The notes under the pieces are model-generated. The model was given only the letters and a program-made list of their open reading frames with translations, ran no database searches and was not told the origin of the DNA. A program made the position numbers and the translations under genes. Of a stretch of DNA of 64,000 nucleotides, positions 44,377-52,857 are shown piece after piece. Location: positions 1-64,000 of the forward strand of contig NZ_JAHYXK010000014.1 of the NCBI RefSeq assembly GCF_019443125.1, in the 5' to 3' direction. Every line of letters begins with the position of its first letter. Positions within the stretch are counted from its first letter, which is position 1. Source of the DNA: Pontibacter aydingkolensis (lineage in GTDB: Bacteria > Bacteroidota > Bacteroidia > Cytophagales > Hymenobacteraceae).

Positions 44377-45906
44377 TTATACCTCTTTTAGCTGTACTTC
44401 AAAAACAGAACCTACCCCTTCTTCGCTCTCCACGGTTATATTTCCGCCGTTATACTCTACAATGCGTTTTACAAGGTATAGGCCTACCCCACTACCCACT
44501 ACATGGGAGTGCATGCGTTTAAAGAGTTGAAACACACGATCACGCTTATCTTTCGGAATACCAAGCCCGTTGTCTTTCACGGAGATGTAGAAAACTTTGC
44601 CATCGCGCCAGGCTTTTACCTGAATATGCGGAGAACGATCGGGTGAGCGGTATTTAATGGCATTGTTCAGGAGGTTGTATAGGATACTGGTTAAGTTGTG
44701 TTTCGGAAAAAGCACTGCTATACTTTCGCTACAGTGCAGCTCTATTGCAACACCGGTTTCACGGATCTCACGCTCCAGCAGTTGCTTTACATCTTCCAGC
44801 AGCTCAGCCACATCAACTAACATAGCCTCCTGCCCAAAACTCTTCTGTACCCGAGAAACTTCGGTCAGGTCTTCTACGGTTTGCTTAAAGCGATTTATGG
44901 AGCGTTTAATATGTTCCAGCTCCATCGCAACGGCAGCTTTGGCAGGACCAAGCTCCTCTTCCAGCGACGAAATCAAACCTTCTATGTTCAGGATCGGAGA
45001 CTTTAAGTCGTGCGAAGCAGTATACACAAATGTGTCCAGATCAGCGTTTACACGCGCCAGGTTTGCGTTAAGCGTTTCCAGCTCATGTAAATGTGCCTGT
45101 GTGTGTTGCTGGGCAACTACTGTTTGTGTAATGTTATTTATGATAACCAGCTTGTAGTTGGAAGTACCAGTTCTATCTATGGGTGCTACAGAAAATTCCA
45201 GGTACTGCTTTTCGCCAGGCTTTACAATCTCGAAGACCTGCTTCGGGTCAGACAAATAGCCGTCCAGCAAAAAGTGCTTTATTTCATCCTGCATTTTCTC
45301 CGGGAAATGCCCTGCAAGCGGTGTGCCCAGTACTTCTTTTTCCATTTTGCCGAATAGCCCCAAAGCATAGTTGTTCATGCTGAATACAATACCACTGTCA
45401 GATAAAAGCACTGCTCCTATAGGAGCTTCCTCAAGCACTTTTGAGGTAAAGTCGGTTCGTACCCGCTCCAGTACGTTAGGGGCAAAGTGCTGCCCTGAGA
45501 GTGCATTGTTTTTTAATTTGGTAAAGCTTCTGCGCTGTTTCGTACGCTGCAGTGCATCCTCAACAATAGGAGCAATACGTTGTGGTGCTTCGCTGGAAAC
45601 ACACTGTACAGTTGGGCCGATAAAAGGAGAAAAACGTAGGGCCTGTTTCATCTTCTCATGGTTGCTGCTGTCATTAAACAACAGCACAGAGATGGTTTTA
45701 TCGTGGGAATATGCCTCTTGCGCTAACTGGATCTGGTGTTCTACATTCTCTCCTACCAAAAGCACATCGAACTTCTGGAGGGTTTTACAGACCTCCCTGA
45801 ACGCCTCTCCAGGAACTTCCTTAAACATGACATCCTGATCCTGAATATGGCTCTTTAATTCTAATAACGCCTTTTGATGCAGACCAATATGTAAAACCGT
45901 GCTCAT
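44377..45906 (-). CDS. PAS sensor histidine kinase with degenerate receiver-like N-terminus
   Basis: 509 residues, no membrane segment. Residues 1-120 have the pattern of a receiver-like domain (FDVLLVGENVEHQ, TISVLLFNDSSNHEKMKQAL) but lack the phospho-acceptor Asp at the expected place. A PAS domain lies at about 155-265 (EEAPIGAVLLSDSGIVFSMNNYALGLFG), followed by a coiled coil, HisKA with H299 (FVYTASHDLKSPILNIEG) and HATPase with NLLNNAIKY, VKDNGLGIP and GSGVGLYLV. The gene starts 2 nt after the acyl-CoA-dehydrogenase-like gene, so the two are co-translated. Signal and partner receiver unknown. Confidence 0.88.
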   Translation of the reverse strand: MSTVLHIGLHQKALLELKSHIQDQDVMFKEVPGEAFREVCKTLQKFDVLLVGENVEHQIQLAQEAYSHDKTISVLLFNDSSNHEKMKQALRFSPFIGPTVQCVSSEAPQRIAPIVEDALQRTKQRRSFTKLKNNALSGQHFAPNVLERVRTDFTSKVLEEAPIGAVLLSDSGIVFSMNNYALGLFGKMEKEVLGTPLAGHFPEKMQDEIKHFLLDGYLSDPKQVFEIVKPGEKQYLEFSVAPIDRTGTSNYKLVIINNITQTVVAQQHTQAHLHELETLNANLARVNADLDTFVYTASHDLKSPILNIEGLISSLEEELGPAKAAVAMELEHIKRSINRFKQTVEDLTEVSRVQKSFGQEAMLVDVAELLEDVKQLLEREIRETGVAIELHCSESIAVLFPKHNLTSILYNLLNNAIKYRSPDRSPHIQVKAWRDGKVFYISVKDNGLGIPKDKRDRVFQLFKRMHSHVVGSGVGLYLVKRIVEYNGGNITVESEEGVGSVFEVQLKEV

Positions 45907-45908
45907 GG

Positions 45909-47063
45909 TTAGCTATCCAGTATAGGCTGCTCCAGCAGGGCCCGCCCAAGCCAGGTGTAAAGTATATCTGTTGTTGGCGACATTACATGAGCAGCCCGTG
46001 CATCACGCAGTAAAACATCCATCCTCGAGTTCTGGCTATAGGCGATACCTCCCATTATTGTCATGGCCTCGTTTACTACATCCACACAGCAATGCCCTAC
46101 CTCTGCCTTAGAAGCAAGTATGGGAAGCACTGCAGCCGGATCGCCGATGTCTCCTTCGCGGGTTGCATGGTATAGCAGTTGGCGTGTTCTTTCTATTTTA
46201 CACCACAGCATACCTAGGCGGTGCTGCATAATATTGTTCTGCCCGATGGTGGCACCACTATGGCGGTAGCTTCGTTCCAGCAGGTGCTGCCGTGCCTCGT
46301 TAAAAGCTGCCTGTGCTATGCCCAGGTAAGTACCCGACATGGCAGTAAGAAAGTATGGCGCCACTACCTGGAAAACGTACCAAAGCTGGTCTCCCACATC
46401 GCCTAACAAATTTTGGGCAGGTACTTTGATATCATTTAAAAGTAACGATCTGGAGGAATTTCCGCGCATACCAAGGCCATGCCATTCCGGCCCCCACTGC
46501 AGGCCGGATGTAGTGTTTTCCAATACAAAGCAGGAAAACTCTTCACGGGCGGCCTCAGGATCTACGCCTGCTGTTGAGATAACATAAGAATCTGCTTTAC
46601 TGCCATTGGTTACAAAGCTCTTGCTTCCGTTCAGCAGAAACTCATTTTCCGAAAGGGCCAGCAGTTGTGTTTGCGGAAAGTAAAAATGTGCGCCGGTTCC
46701 GGGTTCGCTCAGGGCGAGTGTTGTGAGGTGCTCGCCTGCGGCAATTGGTTTAAGAAAGTCTTCCTGCTGTTGTTTGGTTGCCTTCGCGCCAATTACGGCG
46801 GCACCCACACAGTGCATCCCGTAACAAAGCGCTGCCGAGCCGGATACTTCTCCTAATATCTCACAGGCTCGTGCAAGTCCTAATAATCCCTGCCCCTGGC
46901 CTCCAAACTCCTTTGCAACCACCAAACCTCCCAGGCCGGCTTTCTGCAATGCCCGTAAACTATTCTCCGGCCACTTCCCTTTTTCATCTATCTGATATGC
47001 TTCTTCAGCCACCGTAGTTTTGGATATCAGTTTTATTGTATCGAGGATTTCCTGTAAATGCAT
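45909..47063 (-). CDS. Acyl-CoA dehydrogenase-family flavoprotein lacking the usual catalytic Glu
   Basis: 384 residues with the full acyl-CoA dehydrogenase fold: helical N-domain, LALSEPGTGAHF and SKSFVTNGSKAD (FAD and acyl sites), and the C-terminal helix bundle with AMTIMGGIAYSQNSRMDVLLRDARAAHVMSPTTDIL. In true dehydrogenases the last block ends in RDxxxxxIYEGT, where the Glu is the base; here the position reads HVMSPTTD. The enzyme may therefore use another base, act on another substrate such as an acyl carrier protein, or be an oxygen-activating relative. Co-transcribed with the histidine kinase 2 nt downstream. Confidence 0.82.
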   Translation of the reverse strand: MHLQEILDTIKLISKTTVAEEAYQIDEKGKWPENSLRALQKAGLGGLVVAKEFGGQGQGLLGLARACEILGEVSGSAALCYGMHCVGAAVIGAKATKQQQEDFLKPIAAGEHLTTLALSEPGTGAHFYFPQTQLLALSENEFLLNGSKSFVTNGSKADSYVISTAGVDPEAAREEFSCFVLENTTSGLQWGPEWHGLGMRGNSSRSLLLNDIKVPAQNLLGDVGDQLWYVFQVVAPYFLTAMSGTYLGIAQAAFNEARQHLLERSYRHSGATIGQNNIMQHRLGMLWCKIERTRQLLYHATREGDIGDPAAVLPILASKAEVGHCCVDVVNEAMTIMGGIAYSQNSRMDVLLRDARAAHVMSPTTDILYTWLGRALLEQPILDS

Positions 47064-47311
47064 CAGATGTAGTTAGAAAGTCATCATACTCGTAATATGC
47101 CTAAAAAGAATTTGGCACAGTATGAAATTCAAAAGTAATCAAAAATAGACTGGCACAGGTTAAAGGATGATGAGTATAACTCTGCTATCTGGTTATTAGG
47201 ATCCTTTAACTAAGCATAACAACTACAAATCCTGTAAATGTTCTATTTTGTTACAGTGCAATTTTACGAGGCTTCCGAAAGTATGGACTGATAAACTGAA
47301 CTTAAATAATT

Positions 47312-47854
47312 CTAGCAATGCTCATAATCCAGTTCATAATTTGGTTTTTGCTGTAGTGGTTGTAACGTTTTTATTACCCTGGCCGGGTTGCCGACAGCAA
47401 TGGAGTTATCGGGTATATCCTTTACTACCACTGATCCTGCACCTATCCTTACATTATTGCCAATCCTGATCTCGCCGATAATACACACGTTGGAGCCAAG
47501 CTCCACATTATCGCCGATAACAGGTGAACCGGTGTAAGTGCCGTCTTCGCGGCGCACGTTACCAAGGGTGGTAGAATGCCTGAAGAAGCAGTTCTTACCG
47601 ATAACAGTACAACCGTTTACAACCAATGCATGGCCATGGCCAAGATAAAACCCTTCTCCAACTGTTGTCCAATGGGGTAGCTCAATGCCCATAAACCACT
47701 CTACCAGCAACTTGTAAAAGGCCAGGTAAGGCAGCCAGATAATTCTAAATAATTTGTTGTAGGAAGCAGGGCGGGCAAGCCTGAAGAGCACCATTACTAT
47801 GCGGCCTTTAAGGTTACCCTTATTTGCATTCCAGTCCTGGAAAATATATGACAT
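47312..47854 (-). CDS. Left-handed beta-helix acyltransferase (serine acetyltransferase-like)
   Basis: 180 residues. The N-terminal half has two amphipathic or hydrophobic helices (ARPASYNKLFRIIWLPYLAFYKLLVEW). The C-terminal half shows hexapeptide repeats (TTVGEGFYLGHGHALVVNGCTVIGKNCFFRHSTTLGN, SPVIGDNVELGSNVCIIGEIRIGNNVRIGAGSVVVKDIPDNSIAVGNPARVIK). It resembles CysE-type and colanic-acid WcaB-like acetyltransferases used in surface polysaccharide synthesis. The absence of cysteine or polysaccharide genes nearby leaves the acceptor unknown. Single gene. Confidence 0.85.
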   Translation of the reverse strand: MSYIFQDWNANKGNLKGRIVMVLFRLARPASYNKLFRIIWLPYLAFYKLLVEWFMGIELPHWTTVGEGFYLGHGHALVVNGCTVIGKNCFFRHSTTLGNVRREDGTYTGSPVIGDNVELGSNVCIIGEIRIGNNVRIGAGSVVVKDIPDNSIAVGNPARVIKTLQPLQQKPNYELDYEHC

Positions 47855-47978
47855 ACTATACTTTTAATTCATGTTTAGCTGAGACATACGCTTTGACGAG
47901 CATGGTCGTTGCGCATACTTTAGCTCATGTAGGTCTTAGCGATCATTTTGGATTTATTTTGATGAGGTCAAGTTCACA

Positions 47979-48854
47979 TCAGCCTGTTTCTTCTATCTGC
48001 TCTTCGTCGGCTTCAGCTGATTTTGAAAGTAACTCACGAAGCCGCTCTATATGTACTTTCATTTCCTCGACACGCTGTTGCTGCATACTTGCCCAGCGTT
48101 GATTGCCCTTAACAGTTTCTCCGCGCGATATGTGCTGTAAAATATTTCGCAGCTCCTCCAGTGTGCGCAGCGCCACCCACAGCGTTTCCTCCAACGAGGC
48201 AGACATGCCATTCAGCAGCGAGTCCTGAGAATATGCATGACCGGAATGGCATCTGTAACGTTTAAGCGTACCCTCCTGCGAGAGCTCCCATAAACCGCCT
48301 CCGCACTCGGGGCAGGAATAGGCAGTACGGTTTCCTGCTTTCTCTAATTCTTCGATGTTGGTTGTTGTACTGTTACTCATAATGCGTTCTACCATTTGGG
48401 CCTCCTGCCTGATATCGGATGGCACTGTTAATGAACCATGAGACGTTTTGCTGCTTAACTCTTCCAGCAACTGCCGCATCTCATCTATTGCTACTACATA
48501 GTCTATGTTTATCTGCCGCATCACATTCTCCGGTAACGGAGGAAACTCGGCATCATCAGGGTGTTGTACAACAGTAACACCGCCACTTCTCCTGATAAAC
48601 TCCATACCAAGTACACCATCGCTCATAAAGCCCGTCAGGATCACACCAATGGAGTTAGCACCATGGTAGGCAGCGGCTGAACGGAACAAGGGGTCAATTG
48701 CCGGCCTGAACTGATTTTCGCGTGGCCCTCTTACCACCAACATCTGTCTTTTTGTTAAGAGCAGATGGTTATCGGCAGGTGCAAGATACACGGGATGATA
48801 TGGCACTCCTGTTGGCAGAGGGTTCTTTAGATGAAAAAGACTTAAAGAAAACAC
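47979..48854 (-). pseudogene. 5'-truncated CheB-type methylesterase with zinc-ribbon-like tail
   Basis: 291 residues from a GTG start. YHPVYLAPADNHLLL, GPRENQFRPAIDPLFRSAA and GVILTGFMSDG (catalytic Asp) are the middle and end of the CheB catalytic domain. The first third, with the catalytic Ser (GASAGG) and His (QHLS), is missing; compare the intact domain in the gene at 52858-56958. The C-terminus has CPECGGGLWELSQEG...RYRCHSGHAYS, a zinc-ribbon-like unit known in some CheB-like proteins, then a helical tail. Without Ser and His it should be inactive. The cut end faces the truncated STAS gene at 48846. Confidence 0.8.
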
Positions 48855-49091
48855 CTGATCCTGGATTGTGTTAGCCTCAAGAAGTTAATGTACAGCAGCA
48901 TCGGCTTAAGTGGCATAGTAAATCTGTTGCTCGAACTTAAGTCTGCCAACATAAGCATAGTTCTGTACAGGTGTGATAACTTAGTTACCAGGCTCCTGAA
49001 ACTGCTAAAGCTGGAAAACCTGTTTTACTTCTCCAGTACACTGGATGATGCGTACCTGCTATTAAACAAAACCTATAAAACTGCCTGTTAG
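48846..49091 (+). pseudogene. 5'-truncated STAS-domain (anti-sigma factor antagonist-like) fragment
   Basis: In frame after a TAA at 48843-48845 the sequence reads RKHLILDCVSLKKLMYSSIG, then LSGIVNLLLELK and LLKLLKLENLFYFSSTLDDA. This is the second half of a STAS antagonist-type domain (usual core: LILDLSxVxYxDSSGLxxLL). About 45 N-terminal residues and the start codon are absent; an internal ATG at 48888 is the only available start. The fragment abuts the truncated CheB gene head to head. The phospho-acceptor Ser region reads YSSIG in place of DSSG. Confidence 0.7.
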
Positions 49092-49144
49092 TATCTCGCC
49101 TTAGAGTTTGGCTGGCTTAATAGGGGCATAGAACCATAGTTGTT

Positions 49145-49170
49145 AAGGCTGTAGCTAGCGCTACAGCCTT
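49145..49170. terminator. Hairpin between STAS fragment and transglycosylase gene
   Basis: AAGGCTGTAGC (49145-49155) pairs perfectly with GCTACAGCCTT (49160-49170) over TAGC; ATTTATTCTTT follows on the plus strand. It sits at the 3' end of the minus-strand transglycosylase gene. Confidence 0.7.
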
Positions 49171-49172
49171 AT

Positions 49173-52100
49173 TTATTCTTTCGTTGGCAACGGGGTTTTA
49201 TTAACGGCAGCACCAGACTTATCAGCTGCTTTATTCTCTGCTAAAATTATTTGAGGCTCTTTCTCCTTGGGTTGTTCAGGCACCTGATGGTTGTTCGTTT
49301 TACGCTTCATTTCCAGGTAAGGCTCCAGAATAGGCGCCATGCCACGCAGCACCTGCACTGGCAACGAAGAAGTGAAACGGAAGTCTGCTGCCTCATGTCC
49401 GGGAACAAAGGCAGTAAGCGTGCCGAAATGACTATCGCCCAGGAAAAATACAAAAGTGGCAGTACGATTTACTGCACGGGAAGCTATTCTGTATCCCCTG
49501 GCACTAAGCGTATAAAATCTGTTATCGCCAGTACCTGTTTTGCCGCCCATACTTAAAGCTGTGCCATTGGCCATCATAAAGCCTCCCTGCAACCGCCGTG
49601 CTGTTCCAACATCTACTACTTCGGTTAAAACCTCCCTTACTATACCTGCCACTGCGGGCTCCATTACCTGTTCCTTCTCCAGGGGCTTAAACTTTAGAGA
49701 GGTTTCGTATGGGGTTAGAGCGGCAAAGTGAATTTCTTCGATCCGGATGGTGCGCTGGCGCACGCCATCACTCATTACAATACCCATGAGTTCTGCCAGC
49801 GCCTCAGGTCGGTCTCCGGAAGAGCCAAGTGCAGTAGCCAGTGAAGGTACGAGTCGTTCAAAAGGGTAGCCCAGCCTGGCCCATCTTTTCTGTATATCAT
49901 CGTATGCATCCAATTCCAGCATGGTACGAATGCGGGAGTCGCGGGCCCTTTTATACTTTGTCCGGAACAGCCAGGTATAAATTTCCTGGCGCTGCTTCTC
50001 GCTGGCTGCAACTGCATCAGACCAGGTTGCATCCGGATATTGCTTAAGGTAACTCAGCAGCCACAACTCCAGTGGGTGCGTTTTAGAAATGTACCCCTGA
50101 TCAGAAAGGTTGTAGGCCTCTGGTCCATACCGCTCATACAGCTCTAACACCCTGTCATCTTTTATTTTCTCGTTGGGCAGGCGCTGGTGCAGAAATTTAT
50201 GAAAGGTATCATAATCTGTTTCAGGGTACAGGTAGCGATGCACAGCAGCCAGGCGCACTTCATCATGATACAATCCATCCAGCAGTTTACTGAAACGCTC
50301 TTCCTGTGTTTTATCTTCATACTTGTTCCAAAAGCGCCTTAAGTATATTTTGCCTTCCCTGTCTGCAAATCGTTCCAGATAAAGCCGGCGGCGTGGGTCA
50401 CTTACATCAGCAAGCAGTTTTGATGTACTGCCAACCTGCTGATTCATGGTGTAGCTCACGATATCGCGCATCAACCGAACAAAAGACAAATTAATGGATT
50501 TCTGGAAGGCTTCGCGCACAGTGGGCCTTTCATGGTTATTATCGTTGCTAAAGTTGTGAAAGTAATGCCTGCCCCCTCCGGTAAAAAAAGATTCTCCGGG
50601 GTTTGCAGAGTACCGGCGCTCCAGTGCAGCTGTTAGTGTACCTCCCAGGCTCTTGTCCTTTGCCCTGCTTACGTGCTGCAATACCCAGCGGCTAAGGTTA
50701 TCCTGCGGCTCTCTAAGCGCTTTTCGTACCTCATCCGGAGCTGCTTCTGCGTAGCGTTTATGGATCTCTGCTATGATCTCGAGGTAGGTGATGAGTACCC
50801 TTAACTTTGCTGTTGACCCAAGTTCCAGTTTGCTGCCCTCGTTTATATCGAATGGCTGATCGGTATTGTCGGTTTGCACCCGAACGAGGTTACCGTATGG
50901 TGTGCGCTCAAACAAGGTAAAGCTGTAAAGCACGGCCTGTGTTCGCCCCGGGGAAAGCATTCTTTTACCAAGCACGCCTGCCGAGCTGGCAAACTCCGGG
51001 TCATTCAGGCTGCTAAGGTAATTTGTGATCTGCTCCTGCAAGTCGTTCTGCAGTGTAGTAGTGGCAGCCAGGTCCATCCGGTCCAGGTCGTAGAGTGGTT
51101 TTCCGAGCAATTCTGAGAGATGAGTGCGTGCAACTAAGGACCCTTTATCGGTGCTTCTTGGTGCAAAAGCCGGGTTGCTGCTAAAGTCTCTGAAGTTAAC
51201 ATGCTGTGCAAGGCCTGCATCCCGGAGTTGCGGGCTGATGTAGCCATTGCCCGCCAGGAGACGAAGATAACTTCCGGTAAGCTCATTTAATTCATCTCGT
51301 CCATTAGGGCCAAGGTAGTAGGTTGGTCTCCTTTGGGCTATCATAAGTGAAAGCACCTGGCGCAGGGCCTGGCCTTTGGCCAATAGGGTATCACCAGAAG
51401 CATTGGTCTGATTTAGCAGCATGTTTACCTGATCCATGTCGGAGTCGAACCAAACTTTTAATCCATCTCCAATGCCATGAACTTCCCCGTAACCCGGTGC
51501 TCCGGATAGCGGTACAGAATTTAGATAGGAAAGAACGATATCTTTCCTGGCTGGCAGCGTTTTCGGGCCTGCCTGGTAAGCCCGTACGCTGGCAGATACC
51601 ATTTGTCTCATCTTTTCACGGGCATCTACTGTTATTCCACCAGGTGAATGCCTGAATTTCTCCATTTGGGTAGCAAGTGTGCTACCTCCTATAGTTTTAT
51701 ATTCCAGCCCTATTAGGTTACCAGCTTCGTGCAGTGAGGCTTTTGAAAACCGCACCCAATCTACAGCAGGATTCATAAAATGCTTTCCGGAATCCAGCAA
51801 GTCACGGTTCTCAATAAACAACAGTGACTGTACCATTAATGCTGGTACTGAGTCAAAAGAAGTATAAATGCGGCCCGGATAAGTGTACTTGTATACAGAG
51901 GTGCCATTACTGTCTTTAATATAAAGGCCTGTTTGGGTCTTCTCCTTATAAGGGATAAAGTACCCCCGTGAAGCATAATTTAAAAGATCCGGAGAAAACC
52001 TAGTCTGGTATTCGATGTTCATGCCATGTGCCTGCACCCGATCCAGAAGCTTTGGCAAATGCGCATAGCCCAACCGCTTATCAAAGGGGCCGCCTTTGGG

Positions 52101-52340
52101 GTATACAATGGAATTACTTGGCCCTGCTTCTAAATTATAAGTTAAAGTAGCAGCAAAACCGGAGATCTCGCTTGCCTGAATGCGGGAAGTTCGGACCTCA
52201 TAGATCACAACAGTAGTGGCAATACTTATTATGAGGAGCAGTAAGCATAGCAGTATCCATTTAAAGACCCTGCCGGGTTTACGTTTCGCCTTTTCTTGGA
52301 TATTATCCTGAAGGTCCGGACGGTAATTATTGACTACCAT
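49173..52340 (-). CDS. Bifunctional transglycosylase/transpeptidase (class A PBP-like), 1055 residues
   Basis: A single N-terminal membrane anchor (VFKWILLCLLLLIISIATTVVIY, about 25-47) is followed by a periplasmic GT51 transglycosylase domain (SLLFIENRDLLD with the catalytic Glu, GGSTLATQMEKFRHSPGG) and a transpeptidase-like domain. The latter has GSTAKLRVL (SxxK), KSINLSF (SxN) and GGKTGTGDNRF (KTG). At over 1000 residues it is longer than usual class A penicillin-binding proteins (700-900); the extra length lies between the two catalytic domains and within the transpeptidase domain. It would polymerise and possibly cross-link peptidoglycan. The C-terminus is a Lys/Glu-rich tail. Monocistronic. 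Confidence 0.88.
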   Translation of the reverse strand: MVVNNYRPDLQDNIQEKAKRKPGRVFKWILLCLLLLIISIATTVVIYEVRTSRIQASEISGFAATLTYNLEAGPSNSIVYPKGGPFDKRLGYAHLPKLLDRVQAHGMNIEYQTRFSPDLLNYASRGYFIPYKEKTQTGLYIKDSNGTSVYKYTYPGRIYTSFDSVPALMVQSLLFIENRDLLDSGKHFMNPAVDWVRFSKASLHEAGNLIGLEYKTIGGSTLATQMEKFRHSPGGITVDAREKMRQMVSASVRAYQAGPKTLPARKDIVLSYLNSVPLSGAPGYGEVHGIGDGLKVWFDSDMDQVNMLLNQTNASGDTLLAKGQALRQVLSLMIAQRRPTYYLGPNGRDELNELTGSYLRLLAGNGYISPQLRDAGLAQHVNFRDFSSNPAFAPRSTDKGSLVARTHLSELLGKPLYDLDRMDLAATTTLQNDLQEQITNYLSSLNDPEFASSAGVLGKRMLSPGRTQAVLYSFTLFERTPYGNLVRVQTDNTDQPFDINEGSKLELGSTAKLRVLITYLEIIAEIHKRYAEAAPDEVRKALREPQDNLSRWVLQHVSRAKDKSLGGTLTAALERRYSANPGESFFTGGGRHYFHNFSNDNNHERPTVREAFQKSINLSFVRLMRDIVSYTMNQQVGSTSKLLADVSDPRRRLYLERFADREGKIYLRRFWNKYEDKTQEERFSKLLDGLYHDEVRLAAVHRYLYPETDYDTFHKFLHQRLPNEKIKDDRVLELYERYGPEAYNLSDQGYISKTHPLELWLLSYLKQYPDATWSDAVAASEKQRQEIYTWLFRTKYKRARDSRIRTMLELDAYDDIQKRWARLGYPFERLVPSLATALGSSGDRPEALAELMGIVMSDGVRQRTIRIEEIHFAALTPYETSLKFKPLEKEQVMEPAVAGIVREVLTEVVDVGTARRLQGGFMMANGTALSMGGKTGTGDNRFYTLSARGYRIASRAVNRTATFVFFLGDSHFGTLTAFVPGHEAADFRFTSSLPVQVLRGMAPILEPYLEMKRKTNNHQVPEQPKEKEPQIILAENKAADKSGAAVNKTPLPTKE

Positions 52341-52857
52341 CGCTGGATTATTTTTAGAGTTCGTAAATGTGTTTCACTATTTGTTACGTGTACTTAAGCT
52401 ATTTGGTGGCCTTAACATACAAAAAAGTGTATGTTAAAGGGTAAGCCGGCACTACCAGCAGGCAAACAGTTACAGCGAAAACAAAAAACACATAAAACTC
52501 TTATATACAACAACTTAAACATCTTTCAATTAATCAGATGTTTTCGAGTGAGAGCCAGGAAAAAAAATTGTAATAAAGTACGACTCAGACAGGTCTTAAG
52601 CTCATAAGGTATACACTGCATACTTTATTCATCCGCTTCTTTTATAGTAATTTTAAAAGTATAGCCAATCTGGCATATTAAGCAGTACAAATGCTGTTAG
52701 CAACATTAAACTGCCAGGTACTTCTGCTCCTACTTAACCTATAGGTCCGGAGTTACTAAGCAGAGCTGTGCCCTGGTCAGAATAACATAATAACAGCATA
52801 AGCTACAGTAAAATCTCCGCCTATGTTGTCCGGCAATTTTACTGTAGCTCCGGGAAG
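52341..52857. other. Intergenic region with a terminator
   Basis: About 520 bp, AT-rich. A hairpin at 52801-52849 follows the CheB-CheR-kinase gene on the minus strand. The promoter of the transglycosylase gene is expected here but not located. Confidence 0.45.
52801..52849 (-). terminator. Hairpin after the CheB-CheR-kinase gene
   Basis: AGCTACAGTAAAAT (52801-52814) pairs perfectly over 14 bp with ATTTTACTGTAGCT (52836-52849), with a 21-nt loop. Just 9 nt beyond the stop codon of the minus-strand gene. No long T-run on that strand. Confidence 0.6.

Noticed and set aside
48888..49091. Independent small gene of 67 residues
   Set aside because: The same frame continues upstream with STAS-like residues (LILDCVSLKKL) before the ATG, showing it is a truncated domain rather than a native small gene.
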